This document shows, in pieces, positions 33,278 through 41,435 of a stretch of 64,000 nucleotides of DNA. Position numbers and translations under genes: made by a program. The stretch lies in assembly GCF_013522925.1 (NCBI RefSeq), contig NZ_JAAMQU010000002.1, positions 1 to 64,000 on the forward strand, given 5' to 3'. The notes below the pieces were generated by a model, which was given only the letters and a program-made list of their open reading frames with translations, was not told the DNA's origin and did not search any database. The DNA comes from Pseudomonas japonica. Its GTDB lineage: Bacteria; Pseudomonadota; Gammaproteobacteria; Pseudomonadales; Pseudomonadaceae. How positions within the stretch are numbered: position 1 is the first letter of the stretch; the number at the start of each line of letters is the position of its first letter.

Positions 33278-33792
33278 TGCTGGGTCACGGTAGCGTTCAT
33301 GTTATTGCCGTACTGGTTCACGATAACCGTGCCGCCGAAGCCGTTCTGGCTCACGTTGGCCTGGTTGCCTTGCCCGTACTGGCCCACATACGCCTGGTTG
33401 TAGGCGCCGCTTTGTACCACGTTCGCCTGGTTGGCGGTGCCGGCCTGCACCACGGCGGCCTGGTTGTTGTAGCCGCTCTGGGTCAGGTCCAGCACGTTGC
33501 CGTAGCCTGATTGCTGAGCGGTGGCGGCGTTATAGTTACCACTCTGGCTGATGGAGGCGATGTTGGCGGTGCCGCTTTGCACCTGCACCAACCGTTGGCG
33601 GGTACCACTCTGGTCCACGGTGGCGCGGTTGTTGGTACCGATTTGCGAGAGGTCGACGCGGCTGCCCGCCGGCGCGATCCCGGCATAGCGAGCTTCGGGT
33701 ACCAGGTCGGCGGCATGGCTGCCCAGCGCGCTGCTGAGCAGTAACGCGGCAGCCAACCCCATCCAGCGCGGTCTACGGGCGTTGCGCATCAT
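33274..33792 (-). CDS. csgB: Minor curlin subunit CsgB-like
   Basis: A 172-residue secreted amyloid subunit. A signal peptide ends near HA-AD (about residue 28). The mature part consists of curlin repeats of about 22 residues with the S-x-I-x-Q-x-G-x-x-N pattern: QIGTNNRATVDQSG, QSGNYNAATAQQSG, QSGYNNQAAVVQAG and QYGQGNQANVSQNG. By length, and by its position after csgG and away from the major subunit, it is taken as the nucleator. Its start overlaps the end of csgG by 20 bp; the ribosome site (AAAGGA) lies inside csgG. A start 3 bp later is equally likely. Confidence 0.85.
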   Translation of the reverse strand: MMRNARRPRWMGLAAALLLSSALGSHAADLVPEARYAGIAPAGSRVDLSQIGTNNRATVDQSGTRQRLVQVQSGTANIASISQSGNYNAATAQQSGYGNVLDLTQSGYNNQAAVVQAGTANQANVVQSGAYNQAYVGQYGQGNQANVSQNGFGGTVIVNQYGNNMNATVTQQ

Positions 33793-34672
33793 TCATTCCT
33801 TTGAAGGTGCCTTGATCGGCGGCGCTGATCGGCAGGTTCATGGTCTGCTCGTCATAGGCGCGCAGGTATCCTTGCAGCAGTGGCTGATTGAGTTGGCTCG
33901 GGTCCTTCAAGTGCCAGCTGCCGTCACGCGCGCCCTGGGCAATCAAATGGATCAGGCCCGCTTCGATGGCTTCACGCACGCACTGCTGCACGGGTTCGTT
34001 ACGCGACAGGCCGGTTTCCACTTCGAGCAGGTGGCGCAGCGACACAAACTTGAATACGCCGAAATCCAGCTGGATGGAAAATACGGTTTTAGTGGTGGTG
34101 ACGCTCTGGATGATCTCGCCGCTGCGAATGTCCACCGCGCGCAGGTTGATGGTCACCTGGTCCTGGCGGTAGAGGTCCGAAGGGCCGACCCCCAGATAAC
34201 GCACGCCGATACCGCCGGTGCGCACATTGCTTTCATAGGCGACGATTGCGCCCTCGATGATCAGGTTGGCCGGGCGCAGCGGTGGCAGTTGCACCTGGGC
34301 CTTGTCCTGCGGCTGCTCAAGGGCGCGGATGATCTTGCGCTCGGTGAGCAGGTCTTGCAGGTTTTCGCGTTCCACCGGTTTGAACCAGTGCGAATCGCGC
34401 AGCGCGGTAACCAGCAGCGACGCGGCGCCTTGGGTTACCGATGTAGAAAACGAACTGTCCGGCGACGGTTTGTATTGGCCGGTCTGGTCGCGCATGCCGT
34501 ACACCGCAACGGAAATAAGGCCGGCGGGTGGGGGCAGTTGCGCAAGGTCGCGCGTGCTGTGTGTCGGTGGCGAAAGGGTCGCCGGAGAAATGGTGCCCGC
34601 CGGGCGCGAAGTGGCACAGCCACTTAGTATTACCGCGGCGAAAATCATCAATGAAAGCGAGCGGGCGCGCAT
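33773..34672 (-). CDS. csgG: Curli secretion channel lipoprotein CsgG
   Basis: A 299-residue outer-membrane lipoprotein. The lipobox is ILSGC (Cys at 19). It shows the CsgG core: ISVAVYGMRDQTGQYKPS, SSFSTSVTQGAASLLVTAL, WFKPVERENLQDLLTERKI, and the NLIIEGAIVAYESNV region before the barrel. CsgG forms the nonameric pore that exports curlins. It is preceded by an intrinsic terminator that follows csgA, so its level depends on readthrough or on another promoter. Its 3' end holds the csgB ribosome site. Confidence 0.95.
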   Translation of the reverse strand: MRARSLSLMIFAAVILSGCATSRPAGTISPATLSPPTHSTRDLAQLPPPAGLISVAVYGMRDQTGQYKPSPDSSFSTSVTQGAASLLVTALRDSHWFKPVERENLQDLLTERKIIRALEQPQDKAQVQLPPLRPANLIIEGAIVAYESNVRTGGIGVRYLGVGPSDLYRQDQVTINLRAVDIRSGEIIQSVTTTKTVFSIQLDFGVFKFVSLRHLLEVETGLSRNEPVQQCVREAIEAGLIHLIAQGARDGSWHLKDPSQLNQPLLQGYLRAYDEQTMNLPISAADQGTFKGMNDAQRP

Positions 34673-34684
34673 GGTCTTGCTCCG

Positions 34685-34713
34685 AAAAAGCCCCGCCGGC
34701 GAACCGGCGGGGT
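34685..34713 (-). terminator. Intrinsic terminator between csgA and csgG
   Basis: Minus-strand stem CCCCGCCGG / CCGGCGGGG with a 4-nt TTCG loop, followed by CTTTTTC. It lies 11 bp after the csgA stop and 12 bp before the csgG start. It would reduce expression of the secretion and nucleator genes relative to the major fibre subunit. Confidence 0.8.
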
Positions 34714-34723
34714 ACAGCCTGGA

Positions 34724-35713
34724 TTAACGCTGGGAGATGGTCGCGGTGTTGCCCGCGCCGCCGGTCTGGGTGACCGTAGCGCTGAGGAAGTTTCCGCCCT
34801 GGCTCAAATTGACCTGGTTTGCGGCATAGCCCTTGCCTTGACCGGTCTGGGTAATGCTTGCGAAGTTATTTGCGCCGCTTTGCAGCAGGGTCTCTTCGTT
34901 GTAAGCGCCGCTCTGGGTGCTATAGGCGAGGTTATTATTGGCGTTTTGGGTGATGTCTGCTTCGAGATGGCTGCCGTTCTGCTGGTTGGCCGTGACGGTG
35001 TTGAAACCGCCGCTTTGGGAGATGCTCAGATCGCTGTTATTGGCCCAGGTTTGCTGGGCATTAGCGGTCAGGTTGCTACCGGTCTGCAGGACAGCGGTAG
35101 TGGAACGATCTGCGTGGTCCTGCGCCAGGGACGCATTGCTGTTGTTGCCAAACTGAGCAACGCTCGCGGTGGCGGAATTGCTGAATTGCTGGTTGATGCT
35201 GGCATTGCTATAGCTGCCGGTTTGCAGCACCACTGCCTGAGCGTCGTTGCTGCGAGTCTGGGTGATCGTCGCGCTGTCGTTATTGCCGCCGTGTGGCGCC
35301 TGGATCAGAGCCGCAGTGCTGCTGCGATTATTGTCTTGACCAATCCGTGCAGTGTTGAAGCCTCCACCCTGGAGCAATGCGGCGCTTTGCGTGCCCGAGC
35401 CTGTCTGTTCAACAACACCGGTGTTGTTATTGCCGCGCTGAGCACCAATAGCGGTATTTTTGTCGCCGTGCTGGGTGATGTTCAAGTTGCTGGCGGTCGC
35501 GGTTTGGCTGATCGCCAGGCCTTTCAAGCCTGCGCTGTTACCGTTACCTTGCTGGTCGATCGCCAGATGAGAACCGTCGGCAGCGGTTTGTGTGGCGATA
35601 ACCTTGTTATAGCTGCCTTCTTGGTTGGAGGTGACAGAGCTGTTGTCCGCGAAAGCGGTACCCGACAGGGCAGCCATTACGGCAACAGCGATAAGCGATT
35701 TACGTGCGAGCAT
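34724..35713 (-). CDS. csgA: Major curlin subunit CsgA, expanded repeat form
   Basis: A 329-residue secreted amyloid protein with a signal peptide ending in AFA. The mature part is built of about a dozen curlin-type repeats of 20-24 residues, in which Gln and Asn alternate with small residues (QTGSYSNASINQQ, QSGGFNTVTANQQNG, QSGAYNEETLLQSG). The E. coli subunit has five repeats in about 150 residues, so this one is more than twice as long. Repeats are degenerate in sequence, so recombination is not obvious. It should be exported through CsgG with CsgE and CsgF. A terminator directly follows it. Confidence 0.87.
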   Translation of the reverse strand: MLARKSLIAVAVMAALSGTAFADNSSVTSNQEGSYNKVIATQTAADGSHLAIDQQGNGNSAGLKGLAISQTATASNLNITQHGDKNTAIGAQRGNNNTGVVEQTGSGTQSAALLQGGGFNTARIGQDNNRSSTAALIQAPHGGNNDSATITQTRSNDAQAVVLQTGSYSNASINQQFSNSATASVAQFGNNSNASLAQDHADRSTTAVLQTGSNLTANAQQTWANNSDLSISQSGGFNTVTANQQNGSHLEADITQNANNNLAYSTQSGAYNEETLLQSGANNFASITQTGQGKGYAANQVNLSQGGNFLSATVTQTGGAGNTATISQR

Positions 35714-35846
35714 GGAGATATTCCTTTTCCCGGTTTAGTTATATGTTTTGATTTTGCGCAGGCAAACGCACCCGCAAGTCGCACACGTAAGTGCAACAGG
35801 TTCTACAGCAAGGGTTACGGCAAAGGCTTTAGTGAAAGACGCAGGT
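35714..35846. other. csgF-csgA intergenic region
   Basis: 133 bp of relatively A/T-rich sequence between csgF and csgA on the minus strand. AATCAAAACATATAACTAAA lies just before the AAAAGGAATAT ribosome site of csgA. It could hold a separate csgA promoter, which would help explain the abundance of this subunit. Confidence 0.4.
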
Positions 35847-36272
35847 CTACTGATTGATCTGGAACGACGTACTCTGCCCGGTTGTTTTGTCGGTCGTGGT
35901 AATTTGCAGTACGCCCGCCGAAATATTCGTGATCGAAATGGTGAAGTCGGTGGTTTCAACCACGCCGGGTGTAAGTTTCCCGTCGGTACCTACAATGCTG
36001 GAAGTGACTGCGGAAGATACCCGGCTCATGATCGCGCTTTGCAGCATGCTGTTGAATTGCGAGAGCGTACTTTGGGTAGCAGAGCTCGATGATGAGGAGT
36101 GCTCCGTGAACTTGTTTTGCGCAGTGGCCTGGTTGAGCAGTACTGGCCCGTTCAACGGGTTGCCGCCGAACGAAGGGTTCACGGGCACGTAGGTCAGCTC
36201 ACTGGCCTGTACGCTGTTCGATACAAACGGCACTATCGCCAGGCTCAGCAGAACAGCGGGTAATCGGTGCAT
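35847..36272 (-). CDS. csgF: Curli assembly protein CsgF
   Basis: A 141-residue protein with a signal peptide (cleaved near VQA). The mature N-terminus SELTYVPVNPSFGGNPLNG is the CsgF signature that inserts into the CsgG pore. The middle is Ser-rich and helical, and the end carries beta strands (FTISITNISAGVLQITTTD). The ATG at 36272 is chosen because AAGGA lies 7 bp upstream; an earlier ATG overlaps the csgE stop (ATGA). CsgF couples secretion to CsgB nucleation at the surface. Confidence 0.95.
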   Translation of the reverse strand: MHRLPAVLLSLAIVPFVSNSVQASELTYVPVNPSFGGNPLNGPVLLNQATAQNKFTEHSSSSSSATQSTLSQFNSMLQSAIMSRVSSAVTSSIVGTDGKLTPGVVETTDFTISITNISAGVLQITTTDKTTGQSTSFQINQ

Positions 36273-36283
36273 GGGGAGTCCTT

Positions 36284-36727
36284 TCATAGCTCATCGCGCC
36301 CCATGTCCGGGTCGCCAAAAAATTGTGCCAGCTGGTAATCGAGAATCGCCTGGAACACTTGGGCCGCTGCATCGGCGCCCAGCGCGGGTATCAAGGCGCG
36401 GTTGGGCGGCAGGAATACCTGCACGATCCGGCGGTTGCCGTAGTCCACGAACATCTGGCTACCGAGGCGAGCGGTGGGCCGTTCGATCACAGTTACCGTA
36501 AAGCGGCCGCTTTCGTCTTTTTCGGCCCAGGCCGTGGCGAAGCTGTCATAAAAAGCCCGGCCGTTCTGGGTAACGGTTTGCCCCACCACCAGGCCCGCCA
36601 CCTCGGCATGGTTCAATGCCGGGTGCTGGGAAAGGCTTTGAGTGGTGCTCACGCTGGTATCTGCAACTGCTGTGGCCGTAGTGAAAAAGGCCAGCAACAT
36701 CGTCCATGGCAGGTTGGCGTACTTCAT
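36284..36727 (-). CDS. csgE: Curli assembly chaperone CsgE
   Basis: A 147-residue periplasmic protein with a signal peptide ending AVA. It shows the CsgE core: GLVVGQTVTQNGRAFYDSFATAW, FTVTVIERPTARLGSQMFVDYGN and RIVQVFLPPNRA. CsgE caps the CsgG channel and directs curlin into it. It is the first gene of the cluster, and a perfect 7+7 bp dyad lies 44 bp upstream. No csgD-type regulator is present in the window. Confidence 0.95.
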   Translation of the reverse strand: MKYANLPWTMLLAFFTTATAVADTSVSTTQSLSQHPALNHAEVAGLVVGQTVTQNGRAFYDSFATAWAEKDESGRFTVTVIERPTARLGSQMFVDYGNRRIVQVFLPPNRALIPALGADAAAQVFQAILDYQLAQFFGDPDMGRDEL

Positions 36728-36770
36728 GTTCGCAGCTGTTTGTGGAAGTGTTGATACACTCTACAGACAA

Positions 36771-36791
36771 ATAGTGGTGATGTGCCACTAT
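36771..36791. promoter_or_regulatory. Perfect inverted repeat upstream of csgE
   Basis: ATAGTGG-TGATGTG-CCACTAT has 7-bp arms and a 7-bp spacer, spanning two helical turns. It lies 44 bp before the csgE ATG, where an activator or repressor dimer could control the whole curli cluster. The binding protein is unknown. Confidence 0.5.
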
Positions 36792-36875
36792 CGGCAAGAA
36801 ATATTTATTGACATTCTATTGGCGTCAGAAACCGGTGCGTCGATCGAGGCTTTCCACACGTCAGGTGATGAGGAA

Positions 36876-36903
36876 TTGTAGGAGCGGGCAACGCCCGCGA
36901 ACC
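36876..36903. repeat. REP-like element
   Basis: TTGTAGGAGCGGGCAACGCCCGCGAACC contains the Pseudomonas REP head and a GCGGGC/GCCCGC stem. It lies between the divergently oriented curli promoter region and the 3' end of the glycerate kinase gene. Confidence 0.65.
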
Positions 36904-37008
36904 TGAACTTGGTTTTTATTCGCAAGCTATACCCAATAATCGTCTGACTTATATAAGAACTGAACAGTGCGTTGTCGCACGCAAGCGTTGCTGCTACAAG
37001 TGCAAGAT

Positions 37009-38148
37009 TTACCGTTGCGCTCCCAGTTTCCACAATTGCGCTATATCTCTGGCCCGCTCACGTAATAATCGAGGGGCTTCGTGGCAGGCTTGTTCAAGTG
37101 TCATTGGCCCGGCCAGCAGGCTGAACGCTGCATCCACGCCATGGTTGTACATTTTCTCGTAACCGTCGCCAAGTGTGCCAGCAATTACCACAACTGGTAC
37201 ACGGTGCCGCTGAGCAACTCGCGCTACCCCGAACGGTGTTTTGCCGCGAAGGGTCTGAGTGTCGAAACGGCCCTCGCCGGTAATTACCAAATCCGCCCCT
37301 TCTATCGCCTGTTCCAGCCCCACCAGTTCGGCCACTACTTCGACACCAGGCCGGAACTGCGCATCGAGAAACGCCTTTGCCGCGAACCCAAGGCCGCCGG
37401 CGGCGCCGCTGCCGGGCTCGTCGCGTACATCCTTTGGAAGTACCTTGGCACAGTGTTCGGCGAAGTGGCTGAGCGCGGCGTCGAGCAGCTCTACCTGTTG
37501 AGGACTGGCGCCTTTTTGCGGACCGAATATCGCCGAGGCCCCGTGCGGGCCGCACAGCGGGTTATTCACGTCAGCCGCGATCTCGAAACGCACCTGGGAA
37601 AGGCGGGTATCCATGTGTTCCAGATTGATACGGGCCAGCTTCGCCAGCGCCAGCCCGCCGCGCGGCAGTGGTTCGCCTTGGGTATCGAGCAGTTCTACAC
37701 CGAGGGCCTGCATTGCCCCGGCGCCGCCATCGTTGGTAGCGCTGCCACCAATGGCCAGAATGATTCGTTCAGCGCCGGCATCGAGCGCGGCGCGGATCAG
37801 CTCCCCGGTACCGTAGGTGCTGCTGGCACAGGCATCGCGCTGCTCGCGCGCCAACAGTTGCAAGCCGCTGGCTTCCGCCATTTCGATGATCGCTGTGCAG
37901 CTTGCTGCCAGCCAACCCCAGCGTGCCTGTACGGTCGCGCCCAACGGGCCTTGTACGGGTTGGCTTCGCCATTGGCCATCGCAGGCCGAGAGCACTGATT
38001 CCACCGTCCCCTCGCCGCCGTCGGCCATAGGGCGTTGCAACAGTTCGGCGTCTGGCCATACCTGCGCCAGGCCCTGGGCAATGGCCTCGGCCACGCCTGC
38101 AGCGCTCAGGCTGTCCTTGAATGAGTCGGGGGCGATGATGATCTTCAT
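37009..38148 (-). CDS. glxK: Glycerate 2-kinase
   Basis: A 379-residue kinase of the GarK/GlxK family. Motifs are the N-terminal MKIIIAPDSFKDSLSA, PMADGGEGTVE, AIGGSATNDGGAGAMQALG, GSGAAGGLGFA and VITGEGRFDTQTLRGKTP. It phosphorylates glycerate to 2-phosphoglycerate, the last step of D-glucarate/galactarate or glyoxylate breakdown. It is 91 bp downstream of a CdaR-type regulator on the same strand, with an MFS sugar-acid transporter divergent beyond that. It could equally be called garK. Confidence 0.92.
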   Translation of the reverse strand: MKIIIAPDSFKDSLSAAGVAEAIAQGLAQVWPDAELLQRPMADGGEGTVESVLSACDGQWRSQPVQGPLGATVQARWGWLAASCTAIIEMAEASGLQLLAREQRDACASSTYGTGELIRAALDAGAERIILAIGGSATNDGGAGAMQALGVELLDTQGEPLPRGGLALAKLARINLEHMDTRLSQVRFEIAADVNNPLCGPHGASAIFGPQKGASPQQVELLDAALSHFAEHCAKVLPKDVRDEPGSGAAGGLGFAAKAFLDAQFRPGVEVVAELVGLEQAIEGADLVITGEGRFDTQTLRGKTPFGVARVAQRHRVPVVVIAGTLGDGYEKMYNHGVDAAFSLLAGPMTLEQACHEAPRLLRERARDIAQLWKLGAQR

Positions 38149-38239
38149 GGGCTTCTCCTTTTCTTATAAACCCCATGCTGCCACTTGGTTCGCGCGATAA
38201 CGCCAGTCGTTTGCACAACCGTCAGGTGAATCACCTTGT

Positions 38240-39346
38240 TCATTTGTACAAATCCTGGGGTAGCAATTGCAGGCCCAGGTACAGGCTGGACATGCCGCTC
38301 AGTGTTGCCGGGTCCAACCCGCTGAGTTCAGCAATGCGGTCCATTCGATAACGCAGGCTGTTGCGATGAATGCCCATTGCCTGGGCGCATGCCTGGCTCT
38401 GCCCTTCGTGCTCGCACCAACTGCGCAGCGTTGCCAGCAACTGGCCGCTGGCATCTTCGGCCGAAAGCTTGCGCAACGGGTGCACCAGATCGTCGAGGCC
38501 ATCCTCGCTGCGATAGCGCCACAGCATGGCAGGCAAACGGTAACGGGTAAGTGGGAGTACAGGCGTATGGGGCATTACATCTCGGCCATAGCCGAGCAGG
38601 TCGCTCACCTGGCGATAGCCCCGGCGCAAGCCGTTCAGCTCGTCCGTAGGGCTACCCACCGCGACCCGTGCAATCGCCCAGCCCTGGCCCTTGAGTTTGC
38701 CTAACAGGCGAGGGGTATCTACCGCCACTGCGGCAGGCCGGCACCACAGGAGGGAAAATGGCCCCACGGTGATGCACCAGCTGTCGGGGTAACGCGCCGA
38801 GAGCCAAGCGCACAACGCCTCGGCGGTCTGCCCTGCGCCCAGTTCGAACAGGTAGGGGGTGCGCCCCAGATCCGGTTTAAGGCCCAGTTGCCGCGCTTCG
38901 TCCAGCAGGCGCGGCGAGTCGCCTTGCTCAGCCAGCAATAACGCCAGTACATCCTCACAGCGCCGCTTGCGCCAGTGCTGGTCGGCTTGCTGGTGCCGCT
39001 GGCCCACCAGCATTTCAGCGGCCATTCGCACCAGGGCCGCGTGGGTGCGCAATAACTCAGGCTCACCGGTGATGCCGAGTACACCGATCAACTGATCGTC
39101 GTGCATCAGTGGCAGGTTGATGCCCGGCTGTACACCCTTGAGCTGCCGGGCGGTCTGCTCGTCGATCTCCACCACTCGGGCATTGGCCAGCACAAGCTGT
39201 GCCCCTTCATGTCGGGTGTTGATACGGCCGGCTTCGCCACTGCCCAGGATCAAGCCCTGGCTGTCCATTACGTTCACATTGGAGGGCAGGATGGCCATGG
39301 TGCGATCGACGATTTCCTGAGCGAGGTCGTGATCGAGTTCAAACAT
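38240..39346 (-). CDS. cdaR: CdaR-family sugar diacid regulator
   Basis: A 368-residue activator. Residues 1-135 form the sugar-diacid recognition domain (MFELDHDLAQEIVDRTM, NVNVMDSQGLILGSGEAGRI, PLMHDDQLIGVLGITGEP). The C-terminal 60 residues are a PucR-type helix-turn-helix (ACAQAMGIHRNSLRYRMDRI). The family senses glucarate, galactarate or glycerate and activates the genes for their use. The ATG at 39346 is preceded by AAGGGA; an open frame to 39421 has no ribosome site. It lies between glxK and a divergent MFS transporter, its likely targets. Confidence 0.93.
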   Translation of the reverse strand: MFELDHDLAQEIVDRTMAILPSNVNVMDSQGLILGSGEAGRINTRHEGAQLVLANARVVEIDEQTARQLKGVQPGINLPLMHDDQLIGVLGITGEPELLRTHAALVRMAAEMLVGQRHQQADQHWRKRRCEDVLALLLAEQGDSPRLLDEARQLGLKPDLGRTPYLFELGAGQTAEALCAWLSARYPDSWCITVGPFSLLWCRPAAVAVDTPRLLGKLKGQGWAIARVAVGSPTDELNGLRRGYRQVSDLLGYGRDVMPHTPVLPLTRYRLPAMLWRYRSEDGLDDLVHPLRKLSAEDASGQLLATLRSWCEHEGQSQACAQAMGIHRNSLRYRMDRIAELSGLDPATLSGMSSLYLGLQLLPQDLYK

Positions 39347-39509
39347 GGCAGGTCCCTTGTAGCGAGTAGGGTGGATTGTTCCAGAGCACAGCCCGGTGTG
39401 CCGATCGCTGTGCACAAGCACAAAGACACGCCTGTGCGGTGTGGTCGAGACTCAGAGGGCACCAACGTTACCCTCGCAGTGCGAAAAAACATAATAAAGA
39501 GAGAACGCC

Positions 39510-40811
39510 ATGTCACAGAGCGCCGCCCCCAACGATGACACCAAGAACGCCGTTTACAAGCGCGTAACCTTGCGGCTCATCCCCTTTATTTTCATCTGCT
39601 ACCTGTTCAACTACCTCGACCGGGTGAACGTTGGCTTTGCCAAGTTGCAGATGCTCGACGATCTGAAATTCAGCGAAACTGTCTACGGCCTGGGCGCCGG
39701 GATTTTCTTCATCGGCTACGTGCTGTGTGGTGTGCCCAGCAACCTGGCGCTCACGCGATTCGGGCCGCGCCGCTGGATCGCCCTGATGATGATTGTGTGG
39801 GGCACGTTATCCACCTGCCTGCTGTTCGTTTCCACGCCTACTCATTTCTATACCTTGCGCCTGTTCACGGGGGCGGCCGAGGCTGGCTTCTTCCCTGGCG
39901 TGGTGTTGTACCTCTCGCAGTGGTTCCCCACGTTCCGCCGCGGGCGGATCATGGCGTTGTTCATGTCCGCAATCCCGGTATCGGGTTTGTTGGGCAGCCC
40001 GTTCTCCGGCTGGATTCTCAATCACTTCGCGGCCGGGCAGGGCGGGCTTTCGGGCTGGCAATGGATGTTCCTGTTGCAAGGCATCCCTACGGTAGTGCTG
40101 GGGGTACTGGCGTATTTCCTCTTGAGTGACAACTTCGCCAGCGCCCGCTGGCTTACCGCTCACGAGCGCAGCGTGCTGGAAGCGGATCAGGCCCTGGACC
40201 TTGCCAACAAGCCGAAAACCGAGAAGAGCGCCCTCCAGGAAGTGTTTCGAAACCCCGCCATCTGGGCGTTCGGGCTGATTTACTTCTGTATCCAGAGCGG
40301 CGTATACGCGATCAACTTCTGGCTGCCTTCGATCATCAAGAACCTCGGTTTCGCCGATAACCTGGTCATCGGCTGGCTCAGTGCGATCCCGTATCTGCTT
40401 GCGGCCGTCTTCATGCTGCTGGTGGGCCGCTCCGCGGACCTGCGCAAGGAGCGCCGCTGGCACCTGGCGGTACCGATGCTGATGGGGGCTGTGGGCTTGC
40501 TGATTGCCGTGAATTTCACTGCCACGCCCGCCATCGCGATCCTGGGCCTGACGATTGCCACCATGGGCGCGCTGACCGGCCTGCCAATGTTCTGGCCCGT
40601 GCCCACCGCCATGCTCAGTGCTGGCGCGGCGGCGGGTGGCCTGGCGCTGATCAACTCCATGGGGCAGATGGCCGGTTTCCTCAGCCCCTACATCGTGGGT
40701 TTTGTGAAAGACACCACGGGCTCCACCGACATGGCGCTGTACCTGCTGGCCGCAGTGATCGCGGCGGGGAGCGTGCTGGCGCTGAGGATGACGCGGGGGT
40801 TGCAGCGGTAG
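39510..40811 (+). CDS. MFS transporter, anion:cation symporter family (sugar-acid type)
   Basis: A 433-residue protein with twelve hydrophobic helices. The NYLDRVNVGFAKLQM segment in helix 1 and the SALPVSGLLGSPF-type loop (here SAIPVSGLLGSPFSGWIL) mark the GudP/GarP/phthalate group. It should import D-glucarate, galactarate, glycerate or tartrate with protons. It is divergent from cdaR, with 163 bp between, and the ribosome site AGAGAGA precedes the ATG. The substrate is inferred from the neighbouring cdaR and glxK. Confidence 0.88.
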   Translation: MSQSAAPNDDTKNAVYKRVTLRLIPFIFICYLFNYLDRVNVGFAKLQMLDDLKFSETVYGLGAGIFFIGYVLCGVPSNLALTRFGPRRWIALMMIVWGTLSTCLLFVSTPTHFYTLRLFTGAAEAGFFPGVVLYLSQWFPTFRRGRIMALFMSAIPVSGLLGSPFSGWILNHFAAGQGGLSGWQWMFLLQGIPTVVLGVLAYFLLSDNFASARWLTAHERSVLEADQALDLANKPKTEKSALQEVFRNPAIWAFGLIYFCIQSGVYAINFWLPSIIKNLGFADNLVIGWLSAIPYLLAAVFMLLVGRSADLRKERRWHLAVPMLMGAVGLLIAVNFTATPAIAILGLTIATMGALTGLPMFWPVPTAMLSAGAAAGGLALINSMGQMAGFLSPYIVGFVKDTTGSTDMALYLLAAVIAAGSVLALRMTRGLQR

Positions 40812-40833
40812 GGCGTCTTCAGCACAGGGCCGG

Positions 40834-41283
40834 TCAAGCTTCGCCAGCCTCCCCGTACAGGGCTTTTTCCCGCTCGATCATCACATGGGCCAGGTACCAG
40901 TAAGCCTGGCCCCACGCGTCAAGGATGGCGTCGGTCGCGGCCTCGCCGAGCACGTCCTTGATCGCTGGCAACAAGGCATTCGCGACAGCGGGGTAGTGTT
41001 CGGCTTTCACATGCGTGGCCACATGACGGGAGCAGATGTTGTCCACGGCGCTCTGGATCACGTCCAGCCGGTCCACGTTATTGGCGAACGCCAGAATGGC
41101 AGCCGCCAGGCGCTTGGGCTGCTCGCCGGATTTTTGCGCGGCTTCGTCGAAGAGGGCTTTTACCTCGGGATCGACAAACAGGCGCTCGTACATGCGCGTT
41201 GTGATCTCTACCCCATGCTTTTGCAGGGCGGGCGCTGTGGATTTGATGATCGCTATGGTTTGAAGGGTGAGTGGTTCGCTCAT
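40834..41283 (-). CDS. Single-domain bacterial hemoglobin (Vitreoscilla type)
   Basis: A 149-residue globin very similar to Vitreoscilla hemoglobin along its full length: IIKSTAPALQKHGVEITTRMYERLF, then HVKAEHYPAVANALLPAIKDVLG and DAILDAWGQAYWYLAHV. The B10 Tyr lies in RMYERLF, and the proximal His in SRHVATHV. It equals the heme domain of flavohemoglobin without the reductase part. Roles in the family are oxygen delivery at low O2 and NO detoxification. The ATG at 41283 follows AAGGAAG; a 50-residue extension is rejected. It is convergent with the MFS gene (22 bp apart). Confidence 0.9.
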   Translation of the reverse strand: MSEPLTLQTIAIIKSTAPALQKHGVEITTRMYERLFVDPEVKALFDEAAQKSGEQPKRLAAAILAFANNVDRLDVIQSAVDNICSRHVATHVKAEHYPAVANALLPAIKDVLGEAATDAILDAWGQAYWYLAHVMIEREKALYGEAGEA

Positions 41284-41435
41284 CAGGGCTTCCTTGTAGG
41301 TATGCCCCGTCAGTGTAGGGCTCGGTAATGCCATGCGCGAGCGGGTGTGGGATGGTTGGCCTGGTTCCACTTCCTGCAACGTTCTACTTTGCAGCGATTT
41401 GCGCGAGGGCAGGGCTTCGCCTTGCCTGCGCAATG

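Noticed and set aside
36771..36800. Possible sigma-54 promoter (TGGCAC on the minus strand)
   Set aside because: The required GC element 5 bp further on is missing (CACTA instead of TTGCA); the segment is better explained as a dyad operator.
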